DNA from: Coriobacteriaceae bacterium EMTCatB1
GTDB lineage: Bacteria; Actinomycetota; Coriobacteriia; Anaerosomatales; Anaerosomataceae
Reading direction: 5' to 3'
Length of the DNA stretch: 64,000 nucleotides
NCBI GenBank assembly: GCA_001950395.1
Contig: BDLO01000001.1
Coordinates: 1,339,979-1,403,978 of the forward strand
Of the stretch, positions 8,717 through 17,207 are shown piece after piece. The notes beneath the pieces were generated by a model. That model made no database searches. It was not told where the DNA came from and saw only the letters and a list, made by a program, of their open reading frames with translations. Position 1 is the first letter of the stretch; each line of letters begins with the position of its first letter. Both the position numbers and the translations under genes were made by a program.

Positions 8717-9662
8717 GTTGAACGTCAACCGGCTCCGGCTCTTGCGCGAGGTCGCGGCGCGCGGCACGATAGCCGCCGCCGCCGAAGCGCTGTTCCTCAC
8801 CCCGTCGGCCGTCTCGCAGCAGCTGGCGCTGCTGGAGCGCGAGGCGAAGACGCCGCTGCTCGAGCGCGCCGGGAGAGGCGTTCGGCTCACGCCGGCCGGC
8901 AGGGCCCTCGTCGACGACGCCGAGCGCATCTTCGCCGAGATCGAGCGCGCCGAAGCGCACCTCGAAGCGCACGCCCGAGGGCTCAGAGGCCCGCTGCGCA
9001 CGTGCGCCTTCCCCACCGCAGCTCGAGCGCTGCTCGTCCCTGCCCTCGCGGAGCTCCGGGCGGAGCATCCTGAGCTGGCCATATCGATGGTGGATCTCGA
9101 GCCGGAGCAGAGCTTGCCCATGCTCAAAGCTGGAGAGCTCGACGTTGTGGTGACGTACGGGTTCGACCGCCTCCCGGAGCGATCGGACCCCGCGACCGAG
9201 CAGTTCCTGCTCTTCAGCGAGCCCATCTCGATCGCACTGCCAGCGCACCACCCGTGCGCCACCGGCGCGCTGCGAGTAGCGGACCTCGCTCAGGAGCAGT
9301 GGATCGTCGGCCACGACGGCTCGTCGTTCCTCGAAGTGGTGGTGCGCGTCTGCAACGATGCCGGTTTCGAGCCGAGAGTCGACCTCCACAGCAACGACTA
9401 CCAAGTGATCCTTGCCGCCGTCCAAGCGGGCCTGGGCGTCGCTATCGTCGTTCCCACCGCGCTGTTCGCCGACTACCCCGGCGTCGTTATCAGCGAGCCC
9501 GTCGACGTGCACATGCGCCGGCACGTCCACGCCGTCGTCCGCAAAGGGAGCTCGGAGCGGCCGGCGATCGCGGCCGCGATCGAGGCGCTGAGAGACGCAG
9601 CCGCCAAGCTTGCGTGCGAGCTCACGCTGGTGGAACGAGCGGCCTCACACGCTAACCGCTGA
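8715..9662 (+). CDS. LysR-family transcriptional regulator
   Basis: The 315-residue protein has an N-terminal winged helix-turn-helix (residues 1-60: RLRLLREVAARGTIAAAAE, then FLTPSAVSQQLALLEREA) and a periplasmic-binding-like effector domain from about residue 88. This is the standard LysR layout and length. No Shine-Dalgarno sequence precedes the ATG, which itself sits inside a palindrome, so the mRNA may be leaderless or the start may be regulated. The divergent partner usual for LysR genes is absent: the upstream gene runs in the same direction and ends in a hairpin. The target is unknown. Its 3' end overlaps the convergent histidine kinase gene by 11 bases. Confidence 0.92.
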   Translation: MLNVNRLRLLREVAARGTIAAAAEALFLTPSAVSQQLALLEREAKTPLLERAGRGVRLTPAGRALVDDAERIFAEIERAEAHLEAHARGLRGPLRTCAFPTAARALLVPALAELRAEHPELAISMVDLEPEQSLPMLKAGELDVVVTYGFDRLPERSDPATEQFLLFSEPISIALPAHHPCATGALRVADLAQEQWIVGHDGSSFLEVVVRVCNDAGFEPRVDLHSNDYQVILAAVQAGLGVAIVVPTALFADYPGVVISEPVDVHMRRHVHAVVRKGSSERPAIAAAIEALRDAAAKLACELTLVERAASHANR

Positions 9663-11157
9663 TCGGCTCCTTCGGCAGCTCCACCGTGAACGTCGAGCCC
9701 GAGCCCGGCTCGCTCTCGACCGCGATCGAACCTCCGAGCGCGTGTGCGATCTGCTTGCAGATCGCAAGCCCGAGCCCGGTGCCCTCTGGCTTCTCGCCGC
9801 GCGATCCCGGGACCTGGACGAACGCGTCGAAGATCCGCGGAAGCGCTTCTTTCGGGATGCCGATCCCGGTGTCGGCGACGGCGATGCGGAACCGCTCGCC
9901 CGCGTCCAGGAGGCGCACGGTGACGCCGCCTTCGTGCGTGAACTTCACCGCGTTGGAGATGAGGTTGCGCAGCACCTGCCCTATGAGCCGCGCGTCCGTG
10001 ACCGCCTCGAGCGTCTCCGGGGTCTCAGCGTGCAGTGCAAGCCCCTTGGAACGCGCCAGCGGATCCAGCATATCGACCGCAGACCGCACGAGGTCGGCCA
10101 CGTCGACCGGTCTGACCTCGACGATCGCCTCGCTCGACTCGAGCCACTGCGCCTCGAGCAACGCCTCCACGAGCTCGAGCAGCTGGCGTCCTGCCTCTCT
10201 GATCATCGCAACCTGCTTCGCCTGCTCCTCCGCAAGCGGGCCGGCAAGCCCGTTGGCGAGGACGTCTGCGAAGCCGATCACCGCGTTCAGCGGCGTCCTG
10301 AGCTCGTGGCTCACGTTCGCGAGCAGTCTGCGCTTGGCCTCGTTGGCGGCCTGCAGCTCCTCGTTCGCCTTCAACAGGTCGGCGGTGCGAGCGTCGACGG
10401 CGTACTCGAGCGCCTCGGCGTACCGAGTCTGCGCGTCCATGAGCTCTTGCAGCGCTGTCTCGCGGTCGGTCACGTCCTGCACGAGCACCAGGGTGCCCGG
10501 CGCCGAGGACTCGTTGCTCGCAACCGCAGGGATCGGCGTCGAGGAGACCGACAGCACCAGATGCCGAGCGCCGATCGAGGCTGCGCACAATGCCCCCCGC
10601 ACCGTCAGACCCTCGCCAAGCTTCCGAAGGTCAAGGGCGGGCGCCTCTCCGGGACGCATCGGCGCGCACGTGGGCTCGGTTGTGAACTCAAGCGTCCCGT
10701 CTGGGGCCTCCTCCAATGCCAAGAGCTCTCGCGCTGTCTCGTTGGCGAAGACGATCGTCCCTTCAGGGTTCACGATCATCGCTCCCACTGGCAAGACGCG
10801 CATGACCGTGCTTAGAAGCGCGTGCTCTTCTTGGCGCCTCCGCTCCGCTCGCTCTCGCCGAGAGGTCTCCAACGCGAGGCGTGACTCGTGCAGCGCATAT
10901 GCCACGAGCGGGAACACCAGGATCTCGATGTAGTCCTCGTACGGGTCGAGCGCTGCGGTGATCCCGCCGTGCTCCAAGACGTTGGAGAACGCCGTGAACA
11001 CGTAGATGCCGAGAGCGCCGAGCACCAGGCCCCGGATCACGCGCGCGTGCCGGGCTCCGACCTCGGGCAACAGCATCAGCGCAGCGGCGACCGACGCGAC
11101 CGTGAAGCCTACGAGCGCGACTACGTCGCACGCGACGACGAGGGGCTCCGCGCTCAC
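9652..11157 (-). CDS. Membrane sensor histidine kinase with PAS domain
   Basis: The 501-residue protein has two or three N-terminal membrane helices, a short coiled region, and a PAS-like sensor (about residues 115-230: LPVGAMIVNPEGTIVFANETA). A coiled coil leads to the HisKA domain with phosphoacceptor His in VSHELRTPLNAVIGF (about residue 284), and then the ATPase domain with N-box LRNLISNAVKFT, G1 box VADTGIGIP and GTGLGLAICKQIAH. It would autophosphorylate in response to an unknown signal. No response regulator gene is nearby. The GTG at 11157 overlaps the stop of the preceding membrane gene (GTGA) and has GGGAG upstream, so I prefer it to an in-frame start at 11184. Confidence 0.9.
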   Translation of the reverse strand: MSAEPLVVACDVVALVGFTVASVAAALMLLPEVGARHARVIRGLVLGALGIYVFTAFSNVLEHGGITAALDPYEDYIEILVFPLVAYALHESRLALETSRRERAERRRQEEHALLSTVMRVLPVGAMIVNPEGTIVFANETARELLALEEAPDGTLEFTTEPTCAPMRPGEAPALDLRKLGEGLTVRGALCAASIGARHLVLSVSSTPIPAVASNESSAPGTLVLVQDVTDRETALQELMDAQTRYAEALEYAVDARTADLLKANEELQAANEAKRRLLANVSHELRTPLNAVIGFADVLANGLAGPLAEEQAKQVAMIREAGRQLLELVEALLEAQWLESSEAIVEVRPVDVADLVRSAVDMLDPLARSKGLALHAETPETLEAVTDARLIGQVLRNLISNAVKFTHEGGVTVRLLDAGERFRIAVADTGIGIPKEALPRIFDAFVQVPGSRGEKPEGTGLGLAICKQIAHALGGSIAVESEPGSGSTFTVELPKEPISG

Positions 11158-11429
11158 TCCCGCCACGCTCCCGGCGACCTCCACGCGACGACCAAGGCGG
11201 CGGCCGCCAGAAGCCCCGCGATTGCGTACATCGCGTGCTCGAGCGTGTTGAACAGGCCGTACAGCAAGTACCCCTCCGCGATCGTCGCGCTCAACGCGAC
11301 GAGCAGGCAGCCGACGAACGCAAGGATCAGCGTGCGCGCTGGGGAAACGAACCCGCGCACGCCTGAGACGATGACCGGTGTGAGGAACAGCGCGACCGCG
11401 AGGTCGACGACTTCGTTCGGCTGGGCCAC
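11154..11429 (-). CDS. Small three-helix membrane protein paired with the histidine kinase
   Basis: The protein has about 91 residues with three hydrophobic segments and little else. A GAGGGGG ribosome site lies six bases before the GTG at 11429; an alternative GTG at 11456 overlaps the msrB stop. Its own stop overlaps the kinase start, so the two are probably translated together and may act as one membrane sensor unit. Its helices resemble the kinase N-terminus in size and hydrophobicity, which hints at a shared or split sensor, but this is inference. No family recognised. Confidence 0.7.
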   Translation of the reverse strand: MAQPNEVVDLAVALFLTPVIVSGVRGFVSPARTLILAFVGCLLVALSATIAEGYLLYGLFNTLEHAMYAIAGLLAAAALVVAWRSPGAWRE

Positions 11430-11452
11430 GTCACGCCCCCTCTGAGACGGCG

Positions 11453-11908
11453 TCACTCGTTATCGTCGGCCACCGCAGGTTCGAACGCAAGCGCACGCGA
11501 GTTGACGCAGTACCTCAGCCCCGTCGGCTTCGGGCCGTCGGTGAACAGATGCCCCAGGTGAGAGCCGCATCGCGCACAGAGCACTTCCGTCCGCGTCATG
11601 CCGTGGCTGGTGTCCTTACGGAGCCGCACCGTCTCGGGCGAGAGGGTCGCGAAGAAGCTCGGCCAGCCAGAGCCGGAGTGGAACTTGGCGTCGGACGCGA
11701 ACAGCGGATTGCCGCACGCGCGACACCGGTACGTTCCCTCGTCGTCTAAGTCGACGTACTCCCCAGAGAACGGCGGCTCGGTGCCTGCCTCCCGGAGCAC
11801 CCGGTACTCCTCGGGCGACAGCAAACGCCGCCATTCGTCCTCGCTTCGTTCGACGATCTCGTCGTGATTATGTCGACGCACGCTCGGGCGCCACGATGAT
11901 CTGTCCAT
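11453..11908 (-). CDS. msrB: Peptide-methionine (R)-S-oxide reductase MsrB
   Basis: MsrB reduces methionine-R-sulfoxide in oxidised proteins. The sequence shows the zinc-binding pairs CRAC and CARC, the substrate motifs HSGSGWPSFF and GSHLGHLFTDGP, and the catalytic cysteine in RYCVNS near the end, so the enzyme is of the cysteine (not selenocysteine) type. Length (151 residues) is typical. The start at 11908 is the ATG; a GTG two codons upstream is possible and neither has a clear ribosome site. It lies between the ornithine-enzyme gene and the sensor genes on the same strand, likely one transcription unit. No msrA is next to it. Confidence 0.95.
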   Translation of the reverse strand: MDRSSWRPSVRRHNHDEIVERSEDEWRRLLSPEEYRVLREAGTEPPFSGEYVDLDDEGTYRCRACGNPLFASDAKFHSGSGWPSFFATLSPETVRLRKDTSHGMTRTEVLCARCGSHLGHLFTDGPKPTGLRYCVNSRALAFEPAVADDNE

Positions 11909-11934
11909 GTGCACTACATACCCAGGCAGACCAG

Positions 11935-13158
11935 CTACGCACCGAGATCGTCGGCCAGCTGCTCCAAGAACAGCCCGACGTCCGTCACCACACCGATGGT
12001 CTGGAAGCTCCCTCTGTCAGAGAGCTTGGTGACGACGGCCGCGTTGATGTCGACGCAGATCGTGGTGGTGCTCGCGGGGAGCATGTTGCCCGTCGCGATC
12101 GAGTGCAGCATCGTGGAGAGCATGATGCACGCCCCCGCCTTCTGGCAGTACGCGCGCATCGCGCGCTGAGCCTCGACGGTGTCGGTGATGACGTCAGGCA
12201 GCGGCCCGTCGTCGCGGATCGAGCCCGCGAGCACGTACGGCGTGCCCGTCGTGACGAGGGTATGCATGAGGCCTCTGGTGAGCACGCCTGCGTCGACCGC
12301 CTGACGGATGCCGCCCAGCTCCCGGATGGTGTTGATGGCTCGCAGGTGGTGGTCGTGACCGCCGATTGCGGGCGTGCCGTCTGTGAGCAAGACGCCGAGC
12401 GACGTACCGAAGAGCGCGGCCTCGATGTCGTGGACCGCAACCGCATTGCCACCGAACAGCACCGTGACGTGCCCGGAGCGCACCAGCCGCGCGAGGTGCT
12501 CGACGGCGCCGGTGTGCACGACCGCGGGGCCGACGACGGCGATGACGTCCTTGCCCTGCGCGCGCACGTCGTCGAGCAGCCGGGCGATCTCCGCGATCAC
12601 CTGCGCCTTCGGCTTCTCGGACGACACCGCCGAGTTCATGAACTCGAAGACCTGCCCTGAACGCGGGCGCTCGAGGGGACGGACCCGGATGCCATCGTGA
12701 CCCACGACGATGAGATCCCCGGCGCGCACGTCTGCCAGCGCGATGGTCTCTGCGCACGGGACGCGCGGATCGACCTTCACCGCCATGTCCATCTCTGGAT
12801 GCTCGACGCGCACCCACCTGCCGCCGACGCGCACCGCGGTCTCGAGGTTGGTCGTCGCGTAGAAACCGTCGGGAAAGACGCCGTCTTTCGGCGCCGGAGC
12901 GAGAGCCGCGTCGACGACGTGCAGCGGCTCGACGCCGAACGGCTGCACTGCCGCGACGATCTCGTCGAGCAGGTCTTGGGTGGCAGCCGAGATCCGGAGC
13001 TCCGCACGCGAAACGTCGTCGTTGGTGCGGCCGACCTGGAACGACAGCGTCTCGAACTCGCCGCCGAGAGCCACGATAGCGTCCATGATCTGGGACATGA
13101 TCCCGGAGTCGATGAGGTGGCCTTCCACGTGCACGTCCTCATACGGTCTGTGCGGCAT
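11935..13158 (-). CDS. TIGR00300/LOR-SDH family protein (ornithine cyclodeaminase-type)
   Basis: The 407 residues match the TIGR00300 family throughout. The N-terminal LOR/SDH-like part reads VEGHLIDSGIMSQIMD and is followed by a CAETIAL segment. The C-terminal NAD-binding-like part has VVGPAVVHTGA, VLFGGNAVAVHDIE, GGHDHHLRAINTIRELGGI and SIRDDGPLPDVITD. Archaeal and cyanobacterial members convert ornithine to proline and ammonia, or form the ornithine domain of arginine-degrading fusions. Ornithine cyclodeaminase activity is therefore likely but not proven here. AAAGGA precedes the ATG. It heads the msrB/sensor unit. Given the D-ornithine aminomutase genes at 50-58 kb, the cell seems to handle ornithine by at least two routes. 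Confidence 0.85.
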   Translation of the reverse strand: MPHRPYEDVHVEGHLIDSGIMSQIMDAIVALGGEFETLSFQVGRTNDDVSRAELRISAATQDLLDEIVAAVQPFGVEPLHVVDAALAPAPKDGVFPDGFYATTNLETAVRVGGRWVRVEHPEMDMAVKVDPRVPCAETIALADVRAGDLIVVGHDGIRVRPLERPRSGQVFEFMNSAVSSEKPKAQVIAEIARLLDDVRAQGKDVIAVVGPAVVHTGAVEHLARLVRSGHVTVLFGGNAVAVHDIEAALFGTSLGVLLTDGTPAIGGHDHHLRAINTIRELGGIRQAVDAGVLTRGLMHTLVTTGTPYVLAGSIRDDGPLPDVITDTVEAQRAMRAYCQKAGACIMLSTMLHSIATGNMLPASTTTICVDINAAVVTKLSDRGSFQTIGVVTDVGLFLEQLADDLGA

Positions 13159-13280
13159 ACGACGTCCTTTCCATGCAGCGAACAGGTACCATGATGCGTG
13201 ATGCCCCTGATTCTGGCTAGCGTCGCGAACGGACGCCGTCGCGTGAGCGTCTTAGGATCAAGCGGCGAAGGGAGTGCGCG

Positions 13281-13655
13281 ATGCGGTATTCGACGACACG
13301 ACTGGTCTTTGGGCTCGCTGTGCTCGGCGTGGCCGTCGCGCTCCTCGCCTCCGGGTGTGCGCCGAGACCGCCGCGTGGAGCGCCGGACTTCCCCGCAGCC
13401 ACCGTGCTCTCGGTCCGCCCCGGCCAGGACGGGAACGGGAGCGTGCTCGTGGAGTCCGACGCCGCAGGCAAGGCATCCATCACCATCGCGGCTGACACGC
13501 GGGTGCTGCGCGAGACCGACAGCGGCTACGAGCAGGCTGCGTTCGTCGACGTCGCGGCAGGCCAGACGCTCGACGTGTGGACCACCGGCCGGGTGGCCGA
13601 ATCATACCCGGCGCAGGCGTGGGCGACGGCGATAGTCATCCGCGCCTCCCGTTGA
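13281..13655 (+). CDS. Small lipoprotein of unknown function
   Basis: The 124-residue protein has a signal peptide ending in the lipobox ASGC (Cys at about 26) and a short beta-rich domain (ATVLSVRPGQDGNGSVLVE, ITIAADTRVLRE, and VDVAAGQTLDVWTTGRVAESYP), like small OB-type or DUF3221-like lipoproteins. It would be tethered outside the cell membrane. GAAGGGAG lies before the ATG. It stands alone, diverging from the ornithine-enzyme gene and 100 bases ahead of a CWB2 surface protein. Confidence 0.75.
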   Translation: MRYSTTRLVFGLAVLGVAVALLASGCAPRPPRGAPDFPAATVLSVRPGQDGNGSVLVESDAAGKASITIAADTRVLRETDSGYEQAAFVDVAAGQTLDVWTTGRVAESYPAQAWATAIVIRASR

Positions 13656-13755
13656 TCGGCTCGCCGTCGTGACGACCGTCACTGATGGCTGAAGCGGAGG
13701 CGCCTGGCTGCCGATAGAGTATGCTGTGTCCCCAGAAGAAGCGAGGAGGCGCAGC

Positions 13756-15261
13756 ATGAACCGAAGAACCCTCGCGGCGTGCGCAACGGCTTTCGCCACC
13801 GGCATCGTGATGCTGAGCGCGACTCCAGCGTTCGCACTCTCGCGCACAGAGGTGATGGCTCGCGCACGCAAGTGGGTCGATCTGGCCATCCCGTACAGCC
13901 AGACCTTCTACCGCGACGACAACGGCGCCACGGCGACTGCCTCGGTCGGGTGGCGCTGCGATTGCTCGGGCTTCGTGTCGATGACGTGGAAGACCTCACA
14001 CCCCGGGCTCTCGACGCGGACGCTTCACTACGTCTCCACCGTGATCCCTCGCGAGCTCCTTCAACCAGGCGACGCGCTCGTGAGCTACAACAACCACGCC
14101 GTGCTCTTCGGCGGATGGGCGAATGCCGAGCGCACCCACTATTACGCTTACGAGATGAGCTCGTCCGCGTCTCGACAGTCGACGACGGCGCCGGACGGCA
14201 CCGTGATCCGCGTGACGCCGTACCCGTACTGGAGCTGGCCTGCTGACCGCCCGTACGTCCCGTATCGCCGCGACGGCGTCACGGGCAGCATCGACTACGA
14301 GCCGTACATCCAGCGCGTCCAGGGCGCGAACCGCTATGAGACCGCGGTGGCTGCGTCTCGAGCCGCGTTCCCCGACGGGGCCCCGGCAGCGGTGATCGCG
14401 AGCGGAGAGGACTGGCCTGACGCGCTCTCCGCCTCCTCGCTCGCAGGGGCGCTCGGGGGTCCCGTGCTGCTCTCCGCGAGCACCCGGCTGCCGGCTGCCG
14501 TTGCCGAGGAGGTGCAGCGGCTGCAAGCGCGGTCGCTCGTGGTCGTCGGCGGCCCCTCGGCGGTTGCGACGAGCGTCGTCGAAGCCCTGAAGGCGATCCC
14601 TGGCGTTTCGTCCGTCAAGCGGGTCGCCGGCAGCAACCGGTACGAGACCGCCCGCGCCGTCGCAGACGAGACCCGGCGGATCGCGGGCGCTCCCGAAGCG
14701 GCGTTCCTGTGCACCGGCGAGAACTTCCCCGACGCGCTCGCTGCGGCGCCTCTCGCGTACGCGAGCGGCTGGCCGGTGCTTCTCACGCAGACCGGCGCTC
14801 TGTCCGAGGACGCGTCAGCAGTGCTCGTCGCGGCGAGGCCCCAGCGGGTGTACGTGCTCGGAGGCGAGGCCGTCGTCTCCACCCAAACGGTCGCCGCTGC
14901 CGCCGACGCGCTCGGACCTGCCGTCCCGATCGCCCGCGTCGCTGGCCCTGACCGCTACGACACTGCCCTGCGCGTGGCGGCGCTCGGCGTCGACCGATGC
15001 GGGCTTTCGTACGCCGCTCCCGCGATCGCGACCGGAGACGGTTTCGCCGACGCGCTGGCTGGCGGCGCCATGGCGGGCGCTCGCAAGGGCGTCTTGCTGC
15101 TCACGCCGACCAGCCGGATGTACTCGAAGCTCTGGACGCAGCTGGCGAAGGTGAGCGCGCAGGTCGGGAAGCCCTTCACGCTCGGAGGCGATGCGGCGCT
15201 CTCGCCGACAGTTCGTACCGCAATCGCCCTGGCGCTGGAGCCGGTGCGTCCGCCGCAGTAG
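13756..15261 (+). CDS. Exported NlpC/P60-like protein with three CWB2 repeats
   Basis: A signal peptide (residues 1-27) is followed by a papain-like NlpC/P60-type domain. Its probable catalytic Cys is in WRCDCSGFVSMTW and its His in NNHAVLFGGW; it could cleave or bind peptidoglycan peptides. From about residue 195 there are three cell-wall-binding type 2 repeats (each with RYETA or RYDTA, then a GENFPDAL-type motif, a P-V-L-L segment and a V-x-V-(G/L)GG strand), which anchor proteins to anionic wall polymers in clostridia and related bacteria. AGGAGG precedes the ATG at 13756. The 501-residue length fits one enzyme domain plus the usual triple anchor. Confidence 0.88.
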   Translation: MNRRTLAACATAFATGIVMLSATPAFALSRTEVMARARKWVDLAIPYSQTFYRDDNGATATASVGWRCDCSGFVSMTWKTSHPGLSTRTLHYVSTVIPRELLQPGDALVSYNNHAVLFGGWANAERTHYYAYEMSSSASRQSTTAPDGTVIRVTPYPYWSWPADRPYVPYRRDGVTGSIDYEPYIQRVQGANRYETAVAASRAAFPDGAPAAVIASGEDWPDALSASSLAGALGGPVLLSASTRLPAAVAEEVQRLQARSLVVVGGPSAVATSVVEALKAIPGVSSVKRVAGSNRYETARAVADETRRIAGAPEAAFLCTGENFPDALAAAPLAYASGWPVLLTQTGALSEDASAVLVAARPQRVYVLGGEAVVSTQTVAAAADALGPAVPIARVAGPDRYDTALRVAALGVDRCGLSYAAPAIATGDGFADALAGGAMAGARKGVLLLTPTSRMYSKLWTQLAKVSAQVGKPFTLGGDAALSPTVRTAIALALEPVRPPQ

Positions 15262-15263
15262 GG

Positions 15264-15833
15264 CTATTTGCCCGAGAGACGCTCCTCGAAGTACGCGTCG
15301 GCTTCTGCTTGCTTCTTCGCTATGAGCGCGCTGAGCTTCTCAATCTCATCGCTCAGCTTCACGAGTTGCTCCGCGAGCGCCTTGCCCTCATCAGAGTCCG
15401 CCGTCTTCGCCGCGATACGCTCGTAGAACGCCTTCGTGGAGTCGATGAGCGCAAGCGCCTTCTCGTCTGCCTGCGCGAGCAGGTCGGCGATGGCGACCTG
15501 CATCGCTGCGTACTGCTTCACGTCGTCGCTCACGCGGAACGAGCCGATCGACTCGAACTCCGCCCGGATCGCCGCGACGACCTGCTGCCGCTCCTCGATC
15601 TTCGCCCTCGCCTCGTCCAGCTTGGCGAACGCGGGCTGGACGCCCTCTGGCGTGAAGTCCACCGACGCCGCCTCGTCGAGCAGCTGGGTCACCTCGGCGT
15701 CGAGCGCCGCGTACTCCTCGGACTTGGCGTTCGCGCGCGCGATCGCTTCGTTTGCGGCCCGCGTTTGGTCGACGCACCCCCAGGCCGAGAGCAGCAGGGC
15801 CGCCACGACCACCACAGCAGCAAGTCGTCTCAC
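15264..15833 (-). CDS. Coiled-coil lipoprotein
   Basis: The 189-residue protein begins with a signal peptide and lipobox SAWGC, then is almost wholly helical and rich in Ala, Glu, Lys and Gln heptads. It therefore probably forms a long coiled coil on the outer face of the membrane. The GTG at 15833 follows AAGGAG. It ends two bases from the stop of the convergent CWB2 gene and lies 30 bases downstream of the HemN-like gene on the same strand. Function unknown. Confidence 0.78.
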   Translation of the reverse strand: MRRLAAVVVVAALLLSAWGCVDQTRAANEAIARANAKSEEYAALDAEVTQLLDEAASVDFTPEGVQPAFAKLDEARAKIEERQQVVAAIRAEFESIGSFRVSDDVKQYAAMQVAIADLLAQADEKALALIDSTKAFYERIAAKTADSDEGKALAEQLVKLSDEIEKLSALIAKKQAEADAYFEERLSGK

Positions 15834-15865
15834 GTCGCTCCTTCCGTGCGACTCCCCTACGCGGC

Positions 15866-17206
15866 TCACGGCGCCGGCGTGCCGAGCGTCGAGTCCTCGG
15901 CTTCTGCTCCACACGCCGGCGTCCCGTCACCGAACAGCAGCTGGCGCTCGTTTGGCGCGAGCGAGGCCCGCGCTCGGTCGCGCAGGCTGTTGAGGTTCGC
16001 GAACATCGTGCGCATCATCGCAACCGTGAGGTACCGTCCCTTCGCCGTGAGCGTGATCGCCTCCTCGTCGTCGCGGTCGAACCCGCCGGCGAGCCGGAAG
16101 AACGCGACCTCGAGCGGCAGCCCCCGTTCCACGCTCACCCCGAAATCGCGCTCAAACGCGCGTTTGTCGAGGAAGAGCCCGAACAGGTCCATCAGGAACC
16201 GGTACCGCATGCGGTCCTTGAGCGTCGCGCGACGGCAACCGAGCGACACCGCCTGATGCCCCGCGCTGATCGCCTCGTCGTAGACGCGCAGCGAGAAGGT
16301 GTTCACGTAGATGCGCCCGTCGAGGTACGAGAACGCGCCGGATCCGATGCCGACGTAGTCCTCGTAGTCGACGATGTACTCGTCGATCATCCCGCCGCCC
16401 GTGCGCGAAAACGTCCACGCCGTCGCGTGCTCGAAGCTGTCCGAGAGGGCGTCCGAGAGCAGCGCGTAGTAGCGGGCTTCCCGCGAGTAATCCACCATGC
16501 CCACCGTGCGGCGCAGCGCCGCTTCGACGGACCGCGAGGCCATGAGCGGATAGAAGGTCGTCTGGTTGCAGCCGCTTTGCTTGAGCATCTCGACGTCCCG
16601 AAGCAGGTGCGCCTCGGTCTGGCTCGGGAAGTTGAAGATCATGTCGACGTTGAGCGAGTGGAAGTACCCTTCGATCGATTGCAGCCGCTTCAAGATCTCC
16701 TCGCCGGAGCCATACTTGTCGTAGCGGTCCATCTGCTTGAGCAGTCCGTCGTCGAACGACTGCACGCCCACGCTGAAGCGCTGGACGCGCTCGCGAAGCG
16801 GTTCGAGCTTCTCGGGGACGAGGTGGTTCGGGTTCGTCTCAGTGGAGACCTCGCGGATCGAGAAGAGCTCGCGCGCGAGGTCGATGGTCTGCGAAAGCTC
16901 GTCGATCAGGATGGTCGGCGTGCCGCCGCCGACGTAGAGCGCGGGAAAGTCGTACCCCAGGTCCGCCACCATGCGCATCTCGTCGCGCAGGTTGCGGAAG
17001 TACCGGCGAGCGCGCTCCTCCTCGAACGGGAAGCGGTTGAACGAGCAGTACGGGCACAGCCGCTCGCAGAAGGGCACGTGCGCGTACAGCAGGTAGGTCA
17101 GCCCCGGCCGCGGCTTCGGCAGCGACGGCACGGGCGTCGGCTGCTGGGCGAAGTAGGCGCCCTGCGCGAGCTCGACCGCGCGGGTGAGCAGCCGCTCAGC
17201 GAGCAC
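15866..17206 (-). CDS. HemN/HemW-like radical SAM protein
   Basis: The protein belongs to the coproporphyrinogen-III-oxidase-like radical SAM family. The N-terminal region has HVPFCERLCPYCSFNRFPF (the CxxxCxxC cluster), then YVGGGTPT and the family-specific STETNPNHL and RFSVGVQSFDDGLLKQMDR segments. The C-terminal part (DYVGIGSGAFSYLDGRIYVNT) differs from classical HemN and could suit heme binding or degradation (HemW/HutW-like). True oxygen-independent oxidase activity is uncertain. The GTG at 17206 is two bases after the purD stop and has GGGGAGG upstream; the frame is open further upstream but overlaps purD. The two genes are likely co-translated. Confidence 0.85.
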   Translation of the reverse strand: MLAERLLTRAVELAQGAYFAQQPTPVPSLPKPRPGLTYLLYAHVPFCERLCPYCSFNRFPFEEERARRYFRNLRDEMRMVADLGYDFPALYVGGGTPTILIDELSQTIDLARELFSIREVSTETNPNHLVPEKLEPLRERVQRFSVGVQSFDDGLLKQMDRYDKYGSGEEILKRLQSIEGYFHSLNVDMIFNFPSQTEAHLLRDVEMLKQSGCNQTTFYPLMASRSVEAALRRTVGMVDYSREARYYALLSDALSDSFEHATAWTFSRTGGGMIDEYIVDYEDYVGIGSGAFSYLDGRIYVNTFSLRVYDEAISAGHQAVSLGCRRATLKDRMRYRFLMDLFGLFLDKRAFERDFGVSVERGLPLEVAFFRLAGGFDRDDEEAITLTAKGRYLTVAMMRTMFANLNSLRDRARASLAPNERQLLFGDGTPACGAEAEDSTLGTPAP

Positions 17207-17207
17207 C

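Noticed and set aside
13656-13755. Riboswitch in the leader of the first CWB2 protein
   Set aside because: The leader has some short stems but no match to the conserved cores of cyclic di-GMP or cyclic di-AMP riboswitches that I could recognise.
15866-17206. Calling the HemN-like gene hemN
   Set aside because: The C-terminal part and neighbours do not support a true coproporphyrinogen oxidase, and HemW/HutW-like proteins share the visible motifs.
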